Source: Theobroma cacao
Lineage: Eukaryota > Streptophyta > Magnoliopsida > Malvales > Malvaceae
Assembly: GCF_000208745.1 (NCBI RefSeq)
Contig: NC_030851.1
Location: 32,928,324-32,992,323 of the forward strand
Direction: 5' to 3'
Length of the DNA: 64,000 nucleotides
This document shows positions 59,117 through 64,000 of this stretch, one piece after another. Numbering within the stretch: the first letter of the stretch is position 1; each line of letters begins with the position of its first letter. The position numbers and the translations under genes are program-made. A model generated the notes under the pieces. The model worked only from the letters and a program-made list of their open reading frames with translations. It ran no database searches and was not told where the DNA came from.

Positions 59117-59740
59117 GACAAGTTTGCTCCATGTGCTAAACCAGGTGCTTTTGTTGAGTATTTTAGTGGGCAAAAAGGCTACAAAATTTATGATTCTGAA
59201 AGTAAGAAGATTTATGTTTTGCAGGATGCTTATTTTTTGGAAGACATTTTTCCATTTGCAGATTCCTCAGCAGCAAAATCTGTACAGGTAATTGATTTGG
59301 GTCGAACTGCTAAATTGGATAATCCATTCAACCATGTAGTGCCCAATGTCACTGAACTTAGGCTTAGCGAGTCATCTATAAGCATCAACCTAATTACAAG
59401 CACAATTGGGCCTGTGTCTCAAAACAACAGACTTGCAATAGACGAACCCACGTAGCCAGTTGTTGCACATGAGTCTACTACGATTGGGTCCACCTCATTC
59501 ACCAATCTGCATGAGTCCTTTTCACTTGCTAGTTCTAGGTTTAAGTCAATTAAATCCGATTTGTCAGCCATAACAGCTTTATCATCTAACCCACTTAGTT
59601 CTAACTTTGTCAATGAGTTTGAAAACATTGTTTCAGAAACTTGTCTTATTTTAAGCAAACAACAACGGCAAGTTTCGCACTCCTTATCTTGTTATGATTA
59701 TATTTTACCTCCTTTCTCACTCCCTTAAGTATTACGTCGC
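59117..59740 (+). pseudogene. Copia integrase C-terminal part and spacer, resuming after the M element
   Basis: Starts DKFAPCAKPGAFVEYFSGQK, GYKIYDSESKKIYVLQDAYF, then a Ser-rich spacer with a stop at 59453. The first motif is the usual copia integrase extension (..KF.PRA.PGVFVGY..GQKGYK.YDL). It joins 56256 in frame once the insert is set aside. Confidence 0.8.
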
Positions 59741-59859
59741 TCTCATCTCCTTTTTTAGCCTACTCAATGGAACATCTTCTTTCACAATTTATTTCTTACT
59801 CTAAATTTTCTCCTAGTCACATTACCTTCTTAGCAGCCATCTCATCCACCGATGAGACA

Positions 59860-61390
59860 AAATCATTTTTTCAAACAGTCAAACATGCGCATTGGAAGGA
59901 AGCCATGGCGAAGGAAATTTCCTCTTTAGAGGTAAATCATACTTGGACTTTACAACTCCTACCCCTTGGTAAATGGGCTATTGATTGAAACTGGGTTTAC
60001 AAAGTCAAATATCAACTTGATGAAAGTATTGAGCGCTATAAGGCACGACTTGTTGCTAAAGGTTACATATAAATTGAAGGTATTGACTTTCATGAGACAT
60101 TTGCTCTCGTTGCCAAATTAGTCATCGTACATTGTTTGTTGGCACTTGCTTCAATTAGGCATTAGGAATTGCATTAATTGGATGTGAATAATGCCTTTTT
60201 ACAAGTGACTTGGAGGAAAAAGTCTACATGAAGATCCCAAAAAGGTTTGCTAAAAAAGGTGAGCAACGAGTTTGTCGATTACGAAAATCTAATATAAACT
60301 CCATCAAGCATCTTGCAATTGGTATCACAAGTTTATCATTTCTCTTATTGCCATTGGTTTTCACTAATCAAAGGTGGATCACTCTTTGCTCACTTTCTCT
60401 CGTATGAAAGGATCTTTTATTGTAGTTCTCATATATGTTGATGATGTCATCATCATGGGAACATATTCTAACTGTATTTCTAAGTTGAAACTTTATTTGG
60501 ATGCAAAACTTCACATCAAAAATCTTTGCAAACTTAAGTATTTTCTTATAATTGAAGTGACATGTTCTCTAGCAGATATTGCACTAAGCCAACGTAAGTA
60601 TGTACTTGATATCTTAGTTGAGAATGGTCTCATAGGCTACAAGCCGACTAACTTTCCCATAGAGCAATAGCACACGTTTTCACTCGACTCTGATTAAATT
60701 TGCGCTGATATAGAGCACTATTGTTGCCTAGTAGATCGTTTACTTTATCTCACCATCACCTGTCCAGATATCAACTATGCAGTGCATATTCTTAGCCAGT
60801 TTATGCATGCCCCATGATAACCACATCTTGATGTTGCTCATAAGGAGTTGCTTTATCTAAAAAAAACCCCAAGACAAGGTATTTTGCTTCCTTCAAATGG
60901 TTCATTGTCTTTACGAGTATATTGTGACGCAGATTAGGTAAGATGTCCGACGACACATAGATCCACTATTGGCTATATTATCTTTCTTGGGTCTTCTCCC
61001 ATCTCATGGCGATCTAAGAAACAAACGGTGGTTTCTCGTTCTTTCGCTGAGGCTGAATATTGAGCTGTGGCCACGACCATTAGTGAGATCATTTGGCTGA
61101 TACGACTCTTATGAGATTTTGGAGTGACACACACTACACCGATTCCCTTGTTTTATGACAATCAAGCTGTTATTCACATTGTAGCCAATCTAGTCTTCCA
61201 CGAACGAACAAAGCATATAGAAATGGATTGCCATTTCATCCGGCTACACATTTAGTCCCAAACTATTGTTACCCGTACTATTTCGTCACAAAACCAATTG
61301 GCTGATATATTCACTAAAGCACTTGGGTACGATCGATGTCATAAACTATTGGTCAAGTTGGGCATTTCTACTCTTCATGCTCCAACTTGA
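59860..61390 (+). pseudogene. Copia reverse transcriptase and RNase H, broken
   Basis: RT: HWKEAMAKEISSLEVNHTWT at 59890-59948, NWVYKVKYQLDESIERYKAR (59990-60050), LDVNNAFLQ near 60180-60205, then YVDDV intact at 60434-60448 followed by KYFLIIEV near 60538. RNase [17 protein letters not shown] near 61015-61062 and KTKHIEMD at 61208-61232, ending NQLADIFTKALG near 61290-61325. At least five stops or frame changes. Confidence 0.85.
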
Positions 61391-61400
61391 AGGGGAGTAT

Positions 61401-61543
61401 TGGAGGATTTTTTGTTTGTGGGATTTATTCTTTTATATAATCTTTCTTGTTAACATTTTTCTTTACTTGCACTCCAAGAAAGTTTAAGATTAAAAAACTT
61501 CTTTTTATATTATTTACTTTACTTGTACTCTAAGCAAGCCATG

Positions 61544-61589
<46 letters not shown>

Positions 61590-61654
61590 TTCATCTTATT
61601 AACGAAAAACAAACGTTTTTCTAACTCCATCCTTTCGAGTCATTTTGTTTTTCA
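61401..61654 (+). repeat. 3' LTR of the copia element, with (TG)n microsatellite
   Basis: It follows the polypurine tract directly. Begins TGGAGGATTTTTTG and ends GTTTTTCA. It carries a (TA)n(TG)n tract at about 61542-61589. Confidence 0.88.
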
Positions 61655-62239
61655 GAACGCTTGAGAACTTCTTAGGGAATGAAGGTTGCCGTTACGTTTT
61701 AGGAAATGGAGAGAACATCTTATTTTAACATGATGTTTGATGGAAGAGAATCCTTTACGGCATGTTTGGTTAGCCATTGCCCTTCTATTGCTAAAATAAT
61801 TTTTTCCTTTGTTTGATTTATTTTCGGGGGAAGGTATAGTCATTCCAAAAAAATGACTATTCCTCAAAGCTTTATAAAATCCTGGAATGATTATTATCAT
61901 CCTCATGGTATTAATTATTCCACACCTATAGAAATAGAGTCCAAAGCATTTTAAATTAAAACGACCTTACTTACTTCCAATCAAGGAAATATAAAAAAAG
62001 AGTTATTTTACTTTATATATATATTTAAAAATTCTATTTTACGATGATTTAATTTGATTAATGCATAAGATTAATTAATGTTCGTTAAAATCAAGCAAGT
62101 GTGAAAAAAGATCGATTTCGTGATGCAAGACTGAATTCAACAAATACTTGGGCACTAATTACACATTTGATTGGGGTTCCTGTTTCATAAGCAGCTTTGG
62201 CAAGCGGAATCAATGAAGAGTTGCTACTAGCATCACCCA
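61655..62239. other. Non-coding spacer left of the MATE copy 2 promoter
   Basis: No credible gene. GGCATGTTTGGTTAGCC near 61759, followed by AT-rich text with TCATTCC..GACTATTCC blocks, looks like one end of a small MITE, but I could not find the other end. Confidence 0.4.
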
Positions 62240-63278
62240 TCATACATAATTATCCAAATATAATTAGAAAAAGAGAAATTATCATGACAGAAGAAGAATG
62301 TTCTTCCTAATTAGTTCATGCTACAAGACTTAAATGGTTTGTAGCCTTTTTCTTTGTTGCAATTTTATCTTTCTTGTGTACGTGCTCGGCTTTAAAGTGT
62401 GGGCCATATATATTAAATTTTGTGAGGTCCACGGCAGAATTCATGATTATGATGATGTAGAAAAGTTCCCTCACTCTTTAAAGTAAAAATGTTGCATTTC
62501 GACTTTCCTGTGTAAATGTGGAAAATGAGCCTGCATATAAAATTATAAACGGCAACGTGTCATGATCAAATTTCAAATATAGATTGATATATATCCCAAG
62601 TCAAGTTTAGACCAAACACTCTAGTTTTTACGAGGAGAACATGAATATATAATCTTAACATCCGTCCATAAATTTGGGATGGCCGGCATATTTAGGCAGG
62701 GGACATAAACCAAATTGCCAATTGAATCTGTTAAAGGGTTACTATATTATATGTATTAATAATAACTACTTAAGTAAACTCTACTTTGCAATCCCCGTAG
62801 AAATTGGGAACAAAAAGTCTTGAATAAATTGACACTTAATTTTGTTTCTTTTTCGAAAGATTTCTGTTCAATCATATACAACTATCTTCCATCTAACTTT
62901 CATAGATAGCTTCACTACCACCACTAACCCTCTTCCCTTCTTAAAATTAAAAAAAAAAAATGAAATTTGTAAGATTTTTTCTTTGTTGATGATAAGGAGA
63001 AAATAGATGAGAGAAATAGCTGTGTTAAGAAAGTGCCATGTTTGACAAATCATAATCACTAATATATTACCCCTAAAGAGTTTTACAAAACTTTACATAT
63101 ACCATAGATGATTTTATTGTTTATTAAGTTCATTAATTTTGGACCCTGGATCTTGTAATGAACACATTGTTAACTCCTTCATGCGCTCTCCACCTATCAA
63201 GCCTTTCTCCTGTCAAGAAACATAGCTGCTTGCCTTAATTATTTTATACTAGTTTCGATCCTGGCTTCTTTGTCTCCC
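62240..63278 (+). promoter_or_regulatory. Upstream region of MATE copy 2 (uninterrupted paralogue of 9452-12451)
   Basis: It matches the copy-1 upstream region but lacks both insertions: ATCATGACA(GAA)3TGTTCTTCC, TTTGGGATGGCCGGCATATT, GTTAAGAAAGTGCCATGTTT, the single site TATATTACCCCTAAAGAG, and GCGCTCTCCACC. Where copy 1 has TATATATAAA, this copy reads TTGTAATGAACACATTG, so the obvious TATA box is missing. TTATACTAG near 63244 is the only nearby TA-rich alternative, and it is within the leader in copy 1. Confidence 0.8.
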
Positions 63279-64000
63279 ATGGAGGACGTTAAGCAACCGC
63301 TTCTACTTTCCCCTCGGGAAGTCGACGAGGACAACCACCTCCAACCGCAGTTACTTTCTAAAGCCTCAAACGCCTCCTTCTCCTCCACCACCTTTACCCC
63401 CGCCGCCCATGACGTCCCTCCGATCAACGGCGTTCGCGACTTCTCTAGAGAATTCTTGACTGAGTCCAAGAAGCTCTGGTTCCTTGCCGGCCCCGCCATC
63501 TTCACCTCCATCTGCCAGTACTCCCTTGGCGCCATCACTCAAGTCTTTTCTGGCCGGGTTGGCACTCTGGCTCTCGCCGCCGTGTCCGTCGAGAATTCTG
63601 TCATCGCCGGTTTCTCCTTCGGTGCCATGGTACCGTACATATTATAGTTAGTTACCATTTTAACTGTCAAGTACTAAAAGATATATGTTCGAGTAACTTC
63701 ATAGAGTTTTTATATGATACACCCTCAATAAATCGTAACTTGCTTTTCTCGCTACAATAACTGTCACTTCATTTTTAACAGTTTCTGATTAGTTCCTAAT
63801 ACTAACATTAAGATGTGATTAATTGTCAAAAAGCTTGGCATGGGGAGCGCACTAGAAACATTATGTGGCCAAGCATTTGGAGCAGGGCAGCTTGACATGC
63901 TAGGGATATACATGCAAAGATCATGGGTCATCCTCAATTCAACGGCTTTGATCCTAAGCTTGCTATACATATTCGCGGCCCCAATTTTGAATTTAATAGG
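63279..64000 (+). CDS. MATE-family transporter, copy 2 (partial, runs off the window)
   Basis: Exon 1 is 63279-63629 (351 nt, same length as copy 1), intron 63630-63833 (GT..AG), and exon 2 begins at 63834 ([20 protein letters not shown]..) and continues to the window edge. I chose ATG 63279 because it equals the start of copy 1; the open frame reaches back a few codons without an earlier ATG. Exon 1 differs from copy 1 at residues 10, 11, 23, 42, 43, 51, 56 and 93, six of them in the hydrophilic N-terminal tail. No stop or frameshift is visible so far. Whether the rest is intact cannot be judged. Confidence 0.9.

Larger units (their letters stand above)
53693..61654 (+). mobile_element. Degenerate Ty1/copia retrotransposon, split by an M element
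   Basis: LTRs at 53693-53932 and 61401-61654, PBS at 53933, polypurine tract (TGAAGGGGAGTAT) at 61388-61400, and a plus-strand gag-pol in copia order: gag, protease, integrase, RT, RNase H. About 2.85 kb of its length is the nested M element (56257-59110). Stops and frameshifts occur in all pol domains. No matching 5-bp duplication flanks it (AAATA left, GAACG right); the 5' LTR lacks about 85 bp of the 3' LTR's start, so the left edge may be deleted. Confidence 0.88.

Overview
The window is a piece of plant nuclear chromosome, almost certainly from a dicot. It is AT-rich and gene-poor, with spliced plant-type genes and plant lineages of LTR retrotransposons, LINEs, hAT elements and MULEs. 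I see one complete protein gene, a second one cut off by the window edge, and a dense set of dead or dying mobile elements. I found no CRISPR array, operon, rRNA gene or convincing tRNA gene.

The host genes are two tandem copies of a MATE (DETOXIFICATION-type) transporter. Copy 1 (12452-16228, + strand) reads as an intact 8-exon gene for 520 residues. Copy 2 starts at 63279 and leaves the window inside exon 2. Their first exons match without gaps, with 8 of 117 residues different, and about 0.8 kb of upstream DNA is shared, so the duplicated block includes the promoter. Since the duplication, copy 1 has gained a 5'-truncated LINE and a MULE-type element in its upstream region, and its GAA microsatellite is longer. 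The TATA region also differs between the copies.

Layout. 1-666: end of a non-coding, MULE-like element (family 'M', my label) sitting in a decayed hAT transposase (667-1740). 1905-3086: Ty3/gypsy gag remnant with primer-binding site and LTR, minus strand. 3640-9450: non-coding. 9452-12451: mosaic promoter of MATE copy 1. 12452-16228: MATE copy 1. 17030-50232: an old minus-strand Tat-lineage Ty3/gypsy element swollen to 33 kb by nested insertions. 50233-53692: AT-rich spacer with a hAT C-terminal remnant. 53693-61654: degenerate Ty1/copia element, itself split by a second complete M element (56257-59110). 62240-63278: promoter of MATE copy 2. 63279-64000: MATE copy 2.

The main result is the nest inside the Tat element. 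Its 3' LTR is split by a 5.35-kb chromovirus-like gypsy (17462-22814) and by a LINE (23028-31247). The LINE is split by a copia solo LTR (24655-30080), that LTR by a non-autonomous hAT element (25859-29555), and that by an M element (26211-29159). The Tat interior is split by a copia element that carries gag but no pol (32632-40784), inserted in a dimeric 36+40 bp tandem repeat next to a possible antisense ORF. Target-site duplications or restored reading frames support most junctions. The clearest candidates for something undescribed are the M family and the Tat antisense module.
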